From: Winogradskyella sp046545555
Lineage (GTDB): Bacteria; Bacteroidota; Bacteroidia; Flavobacteriales; Flavobacteriaceae
Direction: 5' to 3'
Assembly: GCF_046545555.1 (NCBI RefSeq)
Contig: NZ_JBHZTH010000004.1
Location: 186,001 to 250,000, forward strand
DNA length: 64,000 nucleotides
Positions 50,358 to 60,116 of the stretch are shown one piece after another. The notes below the pieces were generated by a model. The model had not been told where the DNA came from. It saw only the letters and a list, made by a program, of their open reading frames with translations, and did not search any database. Position 1 is the first letter of the stretch, and each line of letters starts with the position of its first letter. A program made the translations under genes and the position numbers.

Positions 50358-52778
50358 TTAATCACTTTTCTTTTTAAAAGAATATAATATTCCTAGTAAA
50401 AAAAGTATCCCAAATATAGCAGAACTCGCAAGAGCAATCTTACTACCAGTGGCAACAACTTGTGGTTCAAACTTAAATTCAATAATGTGCTTACCTCTAG
50501 GTACTTCCATACCTCGTAACACATAATTCACTCTAATATGAGGTGCTAATTCGTTATTAAGATAAGCATTCCAGCCTTCACCATAATAGATCTCAGAAAA
50601 TACTGCGAATCCATCATTTGTATTATTAGATTCATAGCTTAAATAATTTGGCTTAAACTCTTTTAATTTAATTGAAGCTGTTGAATCAATAACAAACTTT
50701 GATACTTGTGATTCGTTATCCCAATGAGACATTGTAGTAATTGCAACGTTTTTATTATCTAAACTATCTAATGCTTTTATTTCTGAATTTGCATCTGTCA
50801 ACTGTCTTAATTCACTTACAAACCAAGCATTACCATTAGCTTCAGTATTATTATATGGGAATATTCTACCTTGGTCTTCAGCAATAATATATTTAGTATT
50901 AAGCATATTTAAGACATTCATGTTATTATTATAAACATGAAAATTCATTAAGTCATCATAACGCCCAATTTTTGCGGCATGATAACCAAATAATGAATTA
51001 TGAAAGTATGCAGCTCTACCAGGCTTTCTTTGACCTTCAGAAGACATGTCTAAAACTCTGAAATGTTCCTTGTCCTTTAAGATTTCTTTATCTGCTAGAT
51101 TAGCTTGGTAAGGTTTATCTACATTTAGAGCCGAAACAAAATTATCATTATTAACATACTCTCGATTTACGGAAACCAAATCAAATAAAATAAGCACAGT
51201 AAATACAATAACAACTAAATTCTCGGATAACTTCTTCTTTAAGAAGAAATAAACTGTTCCTCCAGAGAGTAAGACGAGAACTAAGGTTCTAATAGTATCA
51301 GCTGTAAATAAGGCCTTTCTGTCTCTTATAAAAGCATCTACTAATGCTTCTGGAATGCCTTCATCTCTTAAACTTTTAAAATCAAATAATGTGGATTTAA
51401 ATAATAAGAAAACTAAACATAAACCTGCAGTAATAGCTACAGCATATTTGAGCGCTTTTAATTTATCTTCATCTTTTTGAAAATCATTAAATAAACGTAC
51501 CAAAGCAAATATTGCTAGTACAGGAATACATAACTCTAAAATAACTTGAATAGAACTTACTGCTCTAAATTTGTTATATAAAGGCACGTAATCAATAAAG
51601 AAATCTGTCAAAAACCCTAAATTTTTGCCATAAGATAAAAGCAACGATAAGATTACACCAGCAACCAACCACCACTTTAATCTTCCCTTAACTAAAAACA
51701 AGCCTAATACAAAAAGAAAAATGATTACGGCTCCTACATAAGCAGGTGCTTCTACAATAGGTTGATCTCCCCAATACATAGGCGCATTTTTAGAAAGATC
51801 CAAAGCATCTAAAGGTGAAGCTCCTAGATTTACATAACTCCTGTAAGTTTCAGAATCTTTACCAATATTTTCAGAGTTTCCGCCACCCATAAATTTTGGT
51901 ATGTATAAATTAAAGGTTTCGGTAATACCATAACTATATTCTGTTATGTATTCTTTATTAAGTCCAGATGAAGCTTCTTTTTCAGAACCATCTATATTAA
52001 TAGTTAGCTCACTCTTACCACGTGTACTTTCCTTAACATACTCTTGAGTTGCCATAATATTTGTGGCATTAAGACCAACTGCAATTATAGCAGCTACGGA
52101 CAATAAACCCACTGATTTAAAAAAATGTGGTAAAAGCTTTTTTTTGTAAGCATCTAACAAATAAACCAAACCTAGCACTATAACTAAAAGAAGTAAATAG
52201 TAGGTCATTTGAAAGTGATTAGCAACAATTTCTAAACCTAATGCAACTATTGTAAGCAAAAATCCTAAAATATATTTTTTTCTAAAAGTTAATAGAATTC
52301 CAGCTAAAACCATGGGCATATAGGCAATCGCATGAGCCTTAGAATTATGACCTACTCCTAATATAATAATAAGATATGTCGAAAAACCAAATGCTAATGC
52401 ACCCAGTGCCGCAAGCTTAAAATCAACCTTTAACGAAAGTAAAAGAATATAAAAGCCAATAAAATACAAGAATAAATAATCAGCTGGTCTAGGTAAAAAA
52501 CGTAATGCTAAATCTAATTTTTTAATATAATTATGAGGATACTTTGCGCCTAGTTGATAGGTTGGCATACCACCAAAAGCACTATTGGTCCAATAGGTTT
52601 CTTCGCCAGTTTCTTTAGCAAAATCCTTTTGTTGCTCTGCCATACCAATATAGTGCATGATATCGCTTTGAAAAATCTTTTTGCCTTGTAAAACAGGACT
52701 AAAATATGCTAATGATAGTGCCACAAAACCTAATATTACAAGGACATGCGGCAAAAAACGTTTAAAAGAAAATGACAT
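50358..52778 (-). CDS. YfhO-family membrane protein
   Basis: 806 residues with about 12-14 membrane helices and a large outward beta domain near the C terminus. The blocks FGGMPTYQLGAKYPHNYIKKLDLALRFLPRPADYLFLYFIG, and PRGKHIIEFKFEP before the last helix, are the YfhO signature. Related Gram-positive proteins put glucose on lipoteichoic acid; in Bacteroidota the role is probably glycosylation at the membrane. First gene of the three-gene glycan unit. Confidence 0.9.
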   Translation of the reverse strand: MSFSFKRFLPHVLVILGFVALSLAYFSPVLQGKKIFQSDIMHYIGMAEQQKDFAKETGEETYWTNSAFGGMPTYQLGAKYPHNYIKKLDLALRFLPRPADYLFLYFIGFYILLLSLKVDFKLAALGALAFGFSTYLIIILGVGHNSKAHAIAYMPMVLAGILLTFRKKYILGFLLTIVALGLEIVANHFQMTYYLLLLVIVLGLVYLLDAYKKKLLPHFFKSVGLLSVAAIIAVGLNATNIMATQEYVKESTRGKSELTINIDGSEKEASSGLNKEYITEYSYGITETFNLYIPKFMGGGNSENIGKDSETYRSYVNLGASPLDALDLSKNAPMYWGDQPIVEAPAYVGAVIIFLFVLGLFLVKGRLKWWLVAGVILSLLLSYGKNLGFLTDFFIDYVPLYNKFRAVSSIQVILELCIPVLAIFALVRLFNDFQKDEDKLKALKYAVAITAGLCLVFLLFKSTLFDFKSLRDEGIPEALVDAFIRDRKALFTADTIRTLVLVLLSGGTVYFFLKKKLSENLVVIVFTVLILFDLVSVNREYVNNDNFVSALNVDKPYQANLADKEILKDKEHFRVLDMSSEGQRKPGRAAYFHNSLFGYHAAKIGRYDDLMNFHVYNNNMNVLNMLNTKYIIAEDQGRIFPYNNTEANGNAWFVSELRQLTDANSEIKALDSLDNKNVAITTMSHWDNESQVSKFVIDSTASIKLKEFKPNYLSYESNNTNDGFAVFSEIYYGEGWNAYLNNELAPHIRVNYVLRGMEVPRGKHIIEFKFEPQVVATGSKIALASSAIFGILFLLGILYSFKKKSD

Positions 52779-52850
52779 GAAATTTGCTAATAATTGATTC
52801 TGAAAAGTAGTTATTTTTTTGGTAAAAACAGTGATTACTTCTTATCTAAA

Positions 52851-53123
52851 TCAATCCAGCTCTTCGTAATCTATATATTCACCAACTTTTTCGTTAGATT
52901 TTTTATTTTGATTGGGCATTTTATCTATAACGGTCTCGCCCTCTCTTTGTTTTTGTGCCTTGCGTTGCTGCGCTTGGTTTTGAAAACCACCAAACTGTTG
53001 GCCAAACTTCTGCTCGGCTTTCTTAGCTACAAAACGCAAAAAAAATGGAGCAAATAAACGAGCCAAAATTTTAAAGCCAAACCAAAAAAGTAAAATAATT
53101 AATATGGTTCTTAATAATCCCAT
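52851..53123 (-). CDS. DUF4834-family small membrane protein
   Basis: 90 residues. One N-terminal helix (LLRTILIILLFWFGFKILARLFAPFFLRF) is followed by a Gln/Lys-rich polar tail with coiled-coil character, ending YIDYEELD. This matches the DUF4834 pattern. A frame on the opposite strand at 52794-53057 is a shadow. It is immediately upstream of YfhO on the same strand (72 bp). Confidence 0.8.
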   Translation of the reverse strand: MGLLRTILIILLFWFGFKILARLFAPFFLRFVAKKAEQKFGQQFGGFQNQAQQRKAQKQREGETVIDKMPNQNKKSNEKVGEYIDYEELD

Positions 53124-53223
53124 TCCCGAAGCTATTTCTATCGTTGTTACTATTTCTATATCAAAAATACAATTATAGATATTTATAATCCGTTATAATT
53201 CCTTAAAAAAAGTATAAAATATA

Positions 53224-53231
53224 TATATTTG
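53224..53231 (+). promoter_or_regulatory. -7 promoter box of the 53250 gene
   Basis: TATATTTG matches TAnnTTTG, 18 nt before the ATG at 53250. The TTG in the box creates a false start at 53229. Confidence 0.65.
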
Positions 53232-53249
53232 AATTTAAACCACATCCAA

Positions 53250-54218
53250 ATGCAAACACTCAAATCTTTTTTTGTTGTATTAATTGTGCTTACCTACAGC
53301 TCATCTTTTGCGCAATACACAGAAGTTATAAACTCTAATCGTCCTGGTGTATCGGAAAGTGCTTTTTCTGTAGGAACTGGTATTGTACAATTTGAATTAG
53401 GTGCATTTACGGTAAACGAAGAACATACACCTTTACAATACGATGTTTCTGGATTTGGTTTAGATTTCGCAATTCGTTATGGTTTACTTTTTGAGCAATT
53501 AGAACTACAGTTAGACGGTATTTATCAAAATGATACACAAACCTTTAATGCAGGTCAAATTGCAATAGAAAATTCTCGTGCTAATTTTAGAAATTTAACT
53601 ATTGGTGCAAAATATTTAGTTTACGATCCTTATAAAAATGCGGAAGAAGCTAAACCTAATCTTTACAGCTACCATGCTAATCGAAAATTTCAATGGAAAT
53701 CTTTAATACCTGCAGTAGCAGTATATGCTGGGGCAAATTTTGATTCAAAAAATAATCCTTATACCGCACCAGATGTTGAAGGTATAAGTCCAAGAATTAT
53801 GATTTCTACCCAAAATAACTTTAATGGTGGTTGGGTATTTGTTATGAACTTAATAAAAGATAGAATTGGTTCTGAGTTTTCAGAATTTCAATATGTTTTT
53901 ACTTTAACGCATTCTTTTACACCTCAATGGGTTGTTTTTGGTGAGGCACAAGGTATTAATAGCGATTTTTATGCTGATAATATCTTTAGGCTTGGAGGAG
54001 CGTATTTATGGACAAAAGATTTTCAACTAGATGCAAATATTGCTTTCAATACCAAAGATACACCGTCTGTATTTAACGTCGCTTTTGGCGCATCTTATCG
54101 TTTAGATTTTCATAAAGATAAAAAGATTGACAATGGAAATGGTAATGACGGAAACTTTAAAAAGAAAAGAAAAAACAAGAAGAAAAATACTGATGATTTT
54201 GATTCTGACGGAATATAA
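53250..54218 (+). CDS. Outer-membrane beta-barrel, Phenol_MetA_deg-like
   Basis: 322 residues from ATG 53250; a signal peptide follows (TYSSSFAQ). The mature protein is a string of amphipathic strands. The opening VINSNRPGVSESAFSVGTGIVQFELGAF and the closing VFNVAFGASYRLDF match the transporter family labelled Phenol_MetA_deg. A Lys/Asn/Asp-rich tail (KKRKNKKKNTDDFDSDGI) extends past the last strand. Substrate unknown. It is 8 bp upstream of the GNAT-like gene. Confidence 0.82.
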   Translation: MQTLKSFFVVLIVLTYSSSFAQYTEVINSNRPGVSESAFSVGTGIVQFELGAFTVNEEHTPLQYDVSGFGLDFAIRYGLLFEQLELQLDGIYQNDTQTFNAGQIAIENSRANFRNLTIGAKYLVYDPYKNAEEAKPNLYSYHANRKFQWKSLIPAVAVYAGANFDSKNNPYTAPDVEGISPRIMISTQNNFNGGWVFVMNLIKDRIGSEFSEFQYVFTLTHSFTPQWVVFGEAQGINSDFYADNIFRLGGAYLWTKDFQLDANIAFNTKDTPSVFNVAFGASYRLDFHKDKKIDNGNGNDGNFKKKRKNKKKNTDDFDSDGI

Positions 54219-54226
54219 AGCTCTAC

Positions 54227-55348
54227 ATGATTACAATTAAAGAAGCAACATCCAAAAAAGAATTAAAAGCATTTGTTAAGTTTCCTTTTAAACTATATAA
54301 AGGCTCACCTTCTTGGGTACCACCAATTATCACTGAAGAAATTAGAACTTTAGACAAAGACATTAATCCTGTTTTTAAAGATGCAGAAGCTAGATATTTT
54401 TTAGCTTACATTAACAATAAAATTGTAGGACGAATTGCAACGATTATCAACTGGCTCGAAGTTAATGGCCAAAATGAAAAAAAGATGCGTTTTGGCTGGT
54501 TCGATGTTATTGACAATATTGAAGTCACGAAGTTACTTCTTGATAAGGTGCACCAAATTGGAAAAAGTAAAGGTTTAGAATATGTTGAAGGCCCTGTTGG
54601 ATTTTCTAATTTAGATAAAGTAGGTATTCTTACTGAAGGGTTTGATGAACTAGGAAGTATGATTACATGGCATAATCATCCTTATTATGCTGATCATTTT
54701 AGAGAATTAAATTATTCAGTTGGTAAAACCTATTCTGAGAACAAAATGGAGTTTAAAAATATACTTCAAGAGTTCTTTACACGCGTCCAAACCATGGTGA
54801 AGAAGCGTTATCAATTAAGAGCATTAAACTTTACAGATAATAAAGAAATAATGTCTTATGCCGATGAGATGTTTGATGTCTTTTCAAAATCACATTCGGT
54901 TTTATCTTCATTTGTTGAAATTAACCAAGAACAGCGCGAATACTTTAAGAAAAAGTTTATAGGGTTCTTAAACCCTGAATATGTAAAGTTTGTATTAGAC
55001 AAAGACGATAAGCTTGTTGGCTTTGGTATCGTTACACCATCTTATGCAAAAGCCTTACAAAAAATGAATGGCAAATTATTCCCTTTTGGTTTTATGCATT
55101 TGTTAAAAGCAAAGAAAAAAGCAAAAACAGTTACATTTTACCTTATTGGTGTTTTACCAGAGTACCAAAATAAAGGGGTAACCGCTATAATATTTGAAGA
55201 ATTTTGGCAAACATTTAATGCCAAAGGGATTGAACTATGCGTTAGAGGCCCAGAATTAGATGATAATGAAGCTATTCATAAATTATGGAAAAATTTTAAA
55301 CCAGTAACTCACAAAAGGCGCTGTACTTTTAAAAAAGTCATCGCATAA
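54227..55348 (+). CDS. GNAT-fold protein (YghO-like)
   Basis: 373 residues. Opening KSKKELKAFVKFPFKLYKGSPSWVPPI-like ATSKKELKAFVKFPFKLYKGSPSWVPPI is typical of the YghO family, followed by a GNAT-like YFLAYINNKIVGRIATIIN and a second half VTFYLIGVLPEYQNKGVTAIIFEEFWQTF with the acetyl-CoA pyrophosphate loop (Q/RxxGxA-like QNKGVT). From memory some relatives are mislabelled GTP cyclohydrolase. The substrate is unknown. Confidence 0.8.
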   Translation: MITIKEATSKKELKAFVKFPFKLYKGSPSWVPPIITEEIRTLDKDINPVFKDAEARYFLAYINNKIVGRIATIINWLEVNGQNEKKMRFGWFDVIDNIEVTKLLLDKVHQIGKSKGLEYVEGPVGFSNLDKVGILTEGFDELGSMITWHNHPYYADHFRELNYSVGKTYSENKMEFKNILQEFFTRVQTMVKKRYQLRALNFTDNKEIMSYADEMFDVFSKSHSVLSSFVEINQEQREYFKKKFIGFLNPEYVKFVLDKDDKLVGFGIVTPSYAKALQKMNGKLFPFGFMHLLKAKKKAKTVTFYLIGVLPEYQNKGVTAIIFEEFWQTFNAKGIELCVRGPELDDNEAIHKLWKNFKPVTHKRRCTFKKVIA

Positions 55349-55349
55349 A

Positions 55350-55371
55350 AAAGCCACTTTTTAGTGGCTTT
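55350..55371. terminator. Bidirectional rho-independent terminator
   Basis: AAAGCCACT and AGTGGCTTT form a perfect 9-bp stem with loop TTTT, between the GNAT gene and the convergent PLP gene. Confidence 0.85.
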
Positions 55372-55394
55372 AAATAATAAAAATGTTAAGATTA

Positions 55395-56663
55395 TTATTC
55401 TCCCATAGCAGCAATTAAAGCTGCTGACATTCTTTTATAAGTTCCGTTTTCTAATCTGCTTCTAATAGCATCAAAAGCATCTAAAGTTTCTCTTACATCC
55501 TCTAAAGTATGTGTAGCAGTAGGTATCATTCTTAGTAGAATTAATCCTTTAGGTATAACCGGATAAACTACTATAGAACAAAAGATTCCATAATTTTCAC
55601 GTAAATCTCTTACTAAAGCCATCGCTTCAGGTATACTCCCTTTTAAATACACAGGCGTAACACAACTTTGAGTTGTACCAATATCAAAACCACGTTCTTT
55701 TAAACCAGATTGTAAAGCATCAACAATTGTCCAAAGGTTCTTTTTTAACTCTGGCATTGTTTTAAGCATTTCTAAACGCTTTAACGCACCTTTTGTTAAG
55801 GTCATTTGCAATGACTTAGCAAACATCTGAGAACGTAAATTATATTTTAAATAGTCAATAATTTCTTTATCAGCTGCAATAAAAGCACCGGTACTGGCCA
55901 TAGATTTAGCAAAAGTTGCAAAGTAAACATCTATATCGTCTTGAACGCCTTGCTCCTCACCTGCTCCTGCACCTGTAGCACCTAAAGTACCAAAACCATG
56001 CGCGTCATCTACTAAAAATCTAAAGTTGAATTTCTTTTTTAATTCAACAATTTCTTTTAAACGACCTTGTTCACCTCGCATCCCAAAAACACCTTCAGAA
56101 ATTACTAGAATTCCTCCACCAGTTTGTTCTGCCATTTTTGTTGCACGCTCTAGGTTTTTCTCTAAACTCGCAACATCGTTATGCTTATAAGTAAAACGTT
56201 TACCCATATGCAAACGAACGCCATCAATTATGCAAGCATGTGCATCTACATCGTATACAATAATATCATCCTTACCAACCAAGGCATCAATAGTAGACAT
56301 TATTCCTTGATATCCGAAATTTAATAAATAAGCCGCTTCTTTACTTACAAACTCTGCTAATTGATTCTGTAATTGCTCATGCAAATCTGTGTGACCAGAC
56401 ATCATACGTGCACCCATTGGATAAGCCGATCCATATTCTTCCGCAGCTTCAGCGTCAACCTTTCTAACTTCTGGATGATTAGCTAAACCTAAGTAATCGT
56501 TTATACTCCAAGTAATAACATCTTTGCCTTGAAATTTCATTCTATTGGAAATCTGTCCTTCAAGTTTCGGAAAAACAAAATAGCCTTCCGCTTGAGCAGC
56601 CCACTTTCCTAAAGGTCCTTTATCTCTGTATATCTTTTCAAATAAATCCTTCATAAGTTGCAA
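55395..56663 (-). CDS. AOS-family PLP acyltransferase, probable cysteate fatty acyltransferase (CapB-like)
   Basis: 422 residues. Alpha-oxoamine synthase fold: NDYLGLANHPEVRK, YGSAYPMGARMMSGHTDLHEQLQ, PLP-stacking DAHACIIDG, DDAHGFGTLGATGAG (Asp220, His222) and Schiff-base Lys253 in ATFAKSMASTGAF. It condenses an acyl thioester with an amino acid. Serine (palmitoyltransferase), glycine (KBL), alanine (BioF) and cysteate are the candidate substrates. The gene next to a cysteine-synthase-like enzyme and the Bacteroidota setting favour cysteate, giving the first C-C bond of capnine. A terminator lies between the two genes. Confidence 0.78.
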   Translation of the reverse strand: MQLMKDLFEKIYRDKGPLGKWAAQAEGYFVFPKLEGQISNRMKFQGKDVITWSINDYLGLANHPEVRKVDAEAAEEYGSAYPMGARMMSGHTDLHEQLQNQLAEFVSKEAAYLLNFGYQGIMSTIDALVGKDDIIVYDVDAHACIIDGVRLHMGKRFTYKHNDVASLEKNLERATKMAEQTGGGILVISEGVFGMRGEQGRLKEIVELKKKFNFRFLVDDAHGFGTLGATGAGAGEEQGVQDDIDVYFATFAKSMASTGAFIAADKEIIDYLKYNLRSQMFAKSLQMTLTKGALKRLEMLKTMPELKKNLWTIVDALQSGLKERGFDIGTTQSCVTPVYLKGSIPEAMALVRDLRENYGIFCSIVVYPVIPKGLILLRMIPTATHTLEDVRETLDAFDAIRSRLENGTYKRMSAALIAAMGE

Positions 56664-56678
56664 TTGCTATTAATCTTT

Positions 56679-56703
56679 ATTTCTGTTCATTATAAACAGA
56701 AAT
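56679..56703 (-). repeat. Perfect hairpin in the leader of the AOS gene
   Basis: ATTTCTGTT and AACAGAAAT form a 9-bp stem with a 7-nt loop, 16 nt before the start codon. It could influence translation; no known riboswitch fold. Confidence 0.4.
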
Positions 56704-56813
56704 ATAGACCTTAATATTAGTTAATTAGTTTTCTTAGTGAGAGCAAAATTAATTAATAATATTATGACTGCATAATATTATTTAATCTAAGTATCAACTA
56801 ATTTTTAATACAA

Positions 56814-56843
56814 AAGGCCTACCATATGGTTATGATAGGCCTT
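56814..56843 (-). terminator. Terminator between the two PLP genes
   Basis: AAGGCCTA and TAGGCCTT form a perfect stem, with a palindromic CCATATGG in the loop and a short T-run on the minus strand, just past the stop at 56865. Confidence 0.68.
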
Positions 56844-56864
56844 AAATGTATATTTAAAACGTTT

Positions 56865-57902
56865 TTATTTTATGTATTCTATCGTTGTATGTACCTCATG
56901 CTTACTATCAAAAAAGCCTTGATCTTCCATCCATTTATCACTATATACTTTACTCATATAACGCGATCCATGATCTGGAAATACAACAACTATTTTATCA
57001 GAAATATTAAACTCGCCTTCTTCAACTAATTGTTTTATAGCTTGCATAGCTGCACCACTGGTATAACCGACAAAAAGACCTTCTGTATTAGAAATTTCTC
57101 TAGCAGTATGTGCACTTTCTTCGTCAGTAACTTTTATAAATTTATCAATTAAATCGAAATCTGTAGCAGTTGGAATTAAGTTTTTACCTAACCCTTCTAT
57201 TCTATATGGATAAATCTCTTTATCGTCAAACTCTCGAGTTTCATGATATTTCTTTAACACTGACCCATAAGCATCAACACCAATAACTTTTACATTTGGG
57301 TTTTGCTCTTTCAAATATTTAGCAATACCAGAAATTGTCCCTCCTGTTCCGCTGCAAGCTATTAAGTGCGTTATCTCACCGTTAGTTTGGTTCCAAATTT
57401 CTGGGCCAGTTGTGTTATAGTGTGCGTCGAGATTTAACTGATTAAAATACTGATTTATATAGATAGAACCTTTATTCTCTTCGTGCAAACGTTTTGCAAC
57501 TTGATAATACGAACGTGGATCGTCAGCCTTTACATGAGCAGGGCATACATAAACCTTAGCACCCATAGATTTTAACATATCTATTTTGTCTGCTGAAGAT
57601 TTAGAGCTTACCGCAAGAATACACTCGTAACCTTTAATAATACTTACCATAGCAATACTAAAACCTGTATTACCAGATGTGGTTTCTATGATAGTGTCGC
57701 CTGGTGTTAATATCCCTTGGCGTTCAGCTTCTTCGATTATATGTAACGCTATTCTATCTTTAGAAGAATGACCTGGATTAAATGCTTCTACTTTAGCATA
57801 AAAATCACCATCAAAGTCAGCAGTCATTCTGTTTAATTTGATAAGTGGAGTACTGCCTATAAGTTGAATTACATTATCAAATACATTTTTGTTTTTGTCC
57901 AT
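56865..57902 (-). CDS. PLP-dependent cysteine-synthase-family enzyme, probable cysteate synthase (CapA-like)
   Basis: 345 residues. A fold-type II beta-replacement enzyme: LIGSTPLIKLNRM, Schiff-base Lys48 in NPGHSSKDRIA, the PLP-phosphate or substrate loop ETTSGNTGFSIAM, and SGTGGTISGIAKYL. The ETTSGNTG loop and the C-terminal stretch FPDHGSRYMSKVYSDKWMEDQGFF differ from typical CysK and CysM but fit the subgroup found in sulfonolipid producers. It would use O-phosphoserine and sulfite to make cysteate. This is an inference from context and subgroup memory; plain cysteine synthase is the alternative. Confidence 0.72.
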   Translation of the reverse strand: MDKNKNVFDNVIQLIGSTPLIKLNRMTADFDGDFYAKVEAFNPGHSSKDRIALHIIEEAERQGILTPGDTIIETTSGNTGFSIAMVSIIKGYECILAVSSKSSADKIDMLKSMGAKVYVCPAHVKADDPRSYYQVAKRLHEENKGSIYINQYFNQLNLDAHYNTTGPEIWNQTNGEITHLIACSGTGGTISGIAKYLKEQNPNVKVIGVDAYGSVLKKYHETREFDDKEIYPYRIEGLGKNLIPTATDFDLIDKFIKVTDEESAHTAREISNTEGLFVGYTSGAAMQAIKQLVEEGEFNISDKIVVVFPDHGSRYMSKVYSDKWMEDQGFFDSKHEVHTTIEYIK

Positions 57903-57953
57903 AAATGCTATTTATCGGTATAAAATTTAAAAAAATTACAACCCAAAACCTCG

Positions 57954-57961
57954 CAAAACTA
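57954..57961 (-). promoter_or_regulatory. -7 promoter box of the cysteine-synthase-like gene
   Basis: TAGTTTTG on the minus strand matches TAnnTTTG, 51 nt upstream of the ATG and just after the ptrB stop. Confidence 0.48.
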
Positions 57962-57976
57962 ATACTTTTTTTCGAA

Positions 57977-60040
57977 TTAAATTGAAATACCTTCTAAATC
58001 TAATAGAAAAGCAAATTCTTCTGCATCTTCTTTTAAACTTTCAAATCTCCCAGAAGCGCCTCCGTGACCTGCATCCATGTTAGTTTTTAGATACAATTTA
58101 TTAGTGTCTGTTTTCATCTCCCTTAATTTAGCAACCCATTTCGCAGGTTCCCAATATTGCACCTGAGAATCATGAAAACCAGCAGTAACTAACATATTAG
58201 GATAATCCTTACTTTGTACGTTATCATATGGAGAATATGACTTTATATACTTATAATAAAGTATATCATTAGGATTTCCCCATTCGTCATATTCACCTGT
58301 CGTAAGAGGAATTGAATCGTCTAACATAGTCGTAATAACATCCACAAATGGAACAGCTGCAATAATACCATTATATAATTCTGGTGCCATATTAATAATC
58401 GCGCCCATAAGTAATCCTCCTGCACTTCCGCCCATTGCATATAAATGTTGAGAGGATGTATAACGCTCTTTTATTAAATGAATAGAACACGCTACAAAAT
58501 CTAAAAAGGTATTCTTCTTATTTAATAATTTACCATCCTCATACCATTGACGTCCTAGATATTCACCTCCTCTTACATGAGTAATTACATATATAAAACC
58601 TCTATCTAAAAGACTAAGTCTTATTGATGAAAAGTAAGGGTCTACTGTAGATCCGTAACTACCGTAAGCATATTGTAATAAAGGGTTAGATCCATCTTTT
58701 TTAATACCTTTTCTATAGACAATTGACATTGGTATCCTAGTACCATCATCTGCCGTTGCCCAAATTCGCTCAGATATGTAGTTGTTTTTATCAAAATTAC
58801 CGCCTAAAACCTCTTGCTCTTTTAATATATTTTTAGTTTTAGTACGCATATTAAATTCTATCACAGATGAAGGTGTTGTAATGGCATTGTATCCATAACG
58901 CAAAACTTCTGTATCAAACTCTACATTTGTGCTTGTGTATGTTGTATATGTTTCATTATCAAATGGCAAATAATAGTCAGAACTTCCATCCCATCGTTTT
59001 ATTCTTATTTGATTTAGGCCATTGCTTCTTTCGCTTATTACTAAATACTCTTTAAATATATCAATACCTTCCAGCAAAACATCTTTACGATGAGCAATTA
59101 CTTCTCTCCAACTTTCGGACTTAGTGTCATTTTCCGGAGTCTGCATTAATTTAAAATTAGTGGCTTTATCCTTATTTGTAAGAATGTAAAAATAATTATC
59201 GTAATGCGAAATACTATATTCTAACCCTCTAATTCTGGGTTGAAATATTCTAAATCTTCCTTCGGGATTATTTGCATCGAGAATATGATACTCATTTGTT
59301 AATGTACTATAACAAGCAATTATAATATACTTTTTAGATTTACTTTTATATACAGCTACGCCGAACGTATCATCACCTTCTTGAAAAACAAGCTCATCTT
59401 TACTTTGATCGCCCAAGCGATGTTTATAAATTTGAAAAGCTCTTAAAGTAACTTCATCTTTCTTAGTATAAAATAGAGTTTGATTATCATTTGCCCAACT
59501 GGAAGAGCCTGTGGTGTTTAATACTCTGTCTGATTTAACCTCATGAGTTTTTAAATCCTTTATATAAATCGTATAATTACGTCTACCTGTAGTATCAATA
59601 CCATAGGAAACTAAATTATTATCTGGGCTAATACTGATTCCTGCTAATTTAAAATAACTATGGCCCTTTGCCATTTTATTACAATCAAATAACAATTCCT
59701 CCGGATTTTCTAAAGTATCTTTTCTGCGCGTATATATGGGGTAGTCTTTTCCTTTTTCAAACTTAGAAATATACCAGTAACCATTATACTTATAAGGAAC
59801 TGAAGCATCGTCTTCCTTAATTCTCGATTTCATTTCTTCAAACAATTCCTTCTGAAAAATCTTTGTATGAGCCATTTGCTCATTACAATAGTCATTCTCT
59901 GCATTAAGATAATTTATAACTTCAGGATGTTCCCTATCCTTCATCCAAAAGTAATTATCTACGCGCAAATCTTCATGAGCCTTAAGTTCCTGCGGAATTT
60001 TCTTAGCAATCGGTGGTTTTAATTCAGAATTTTTTATCAT
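57977..60040 (-). CDS. ptrB: Oligopeptidase B
   Basis: 687 residues. An S9A prolyl-oligopeptidase with an N-terminal beta-propeller (about 70-400) and an alpha/beta-hydrolase domain. Catalytic residues are Ser in MGGSAGGLLMGA (near 535-540), Asp in TAGFHDSQVQYWEP, and His in NMDAGHGGASGRF near 658. The Glu-rich S1 site characteristic of basic-residue specificity is not verified. It cleaves short peptides after Arg or Lys. No signal peptide is present. Confidence 0.9.
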   Translation of the reverse strand: MIKNSELKPPIAKKIPQELKAHEDLRVDNYFWMKDREHPEVINYLNAENDYCNEQMAHTKIFQKELFEEMKSRIKEDDASVPYKYNGYWYISKFEKGKDYPIYTRRKDTLENPEELLFDCNKMAKGHSYFKLAGISISPDNNLVSYGIDTTGRRNYTIYIKDLKTHEVKSDRVLNTTGSSSWANDNQTLFYTKKDEVTLRAFQIYKHRLGDQSKDELVFQEGDDTFGVAVYKSKSKKYIIIACYSTLTNEYHILDANNPEGRFRIFQPRIRGLEYSISHYDNYFYILTNKDKATNFKLMQTPENDTKSESWREVIAHRKDVLLEGIDIFKEYLVISERSNGLNQIRIKRWDGSSDYYLPFDNETYTTYTSTNVEFDTEVLRYGYNAITTPSSVIEFNMRTKTKNILKEQEVLGGNFDKNNYISERIWATADDGTRIPMSIVYRKGIKKDGSNPLLQYAYGSYGSTVDPYFSSIRLSLLDRGFIYVITHVRGGEYLGRQWYEDGKLLNKKNTFLDFVACSIHLIKERYTSSQHLYAMGGSAGGLLMGAIINMAPELYNGIIAAVPFVDVITTMLDDSIPLTTGEYDEWGNPNDILYYKYIKSYSPYDNVQSKDYPNMLVTAGFHDSQVQYWEPAKWVAKLREMKTDTNKLYLKTNMDAGHGGASGRFESLKEDAEEFAFLLDLEGISI

Positions 60041-60081
60041 TTGTTTAAGAAAAAATTAATCTAAAAAGAAGGGCAATTTAG

Positions 60082-60089
60082 TAATTTTG
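60082..60089 (+). promoter_or_regulatory. -7 promoter box of the YbaB gene
   Basis: TAATTTTG matches TAnnTTTG, 27 nt before the ATG at 60117; the TTG inside produces the false start 60087. Confidence 0.6.
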
Positions 60090-60116
60090 TTGCGTATTAA
60101 TTTTAAAAACATAATT

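Noticed and set aside
52794..53057. Plus-strand 87-residue frame overlapping the DUF4834 gene
   Set aside because: The minus-strand frame has the DUF4834 N-terminal helix and polar tail; the plus frame is its shadow with implausible Phe/Leu content.
56664..56812. Possible promoter TAATTTTG for the AOS gene at 56744-56751 (minus)
   Set aside because: It matches the box but is 80 nt from the start with no TTG at proper distance in a very AT-rich spacer; too weak to list as a feature.
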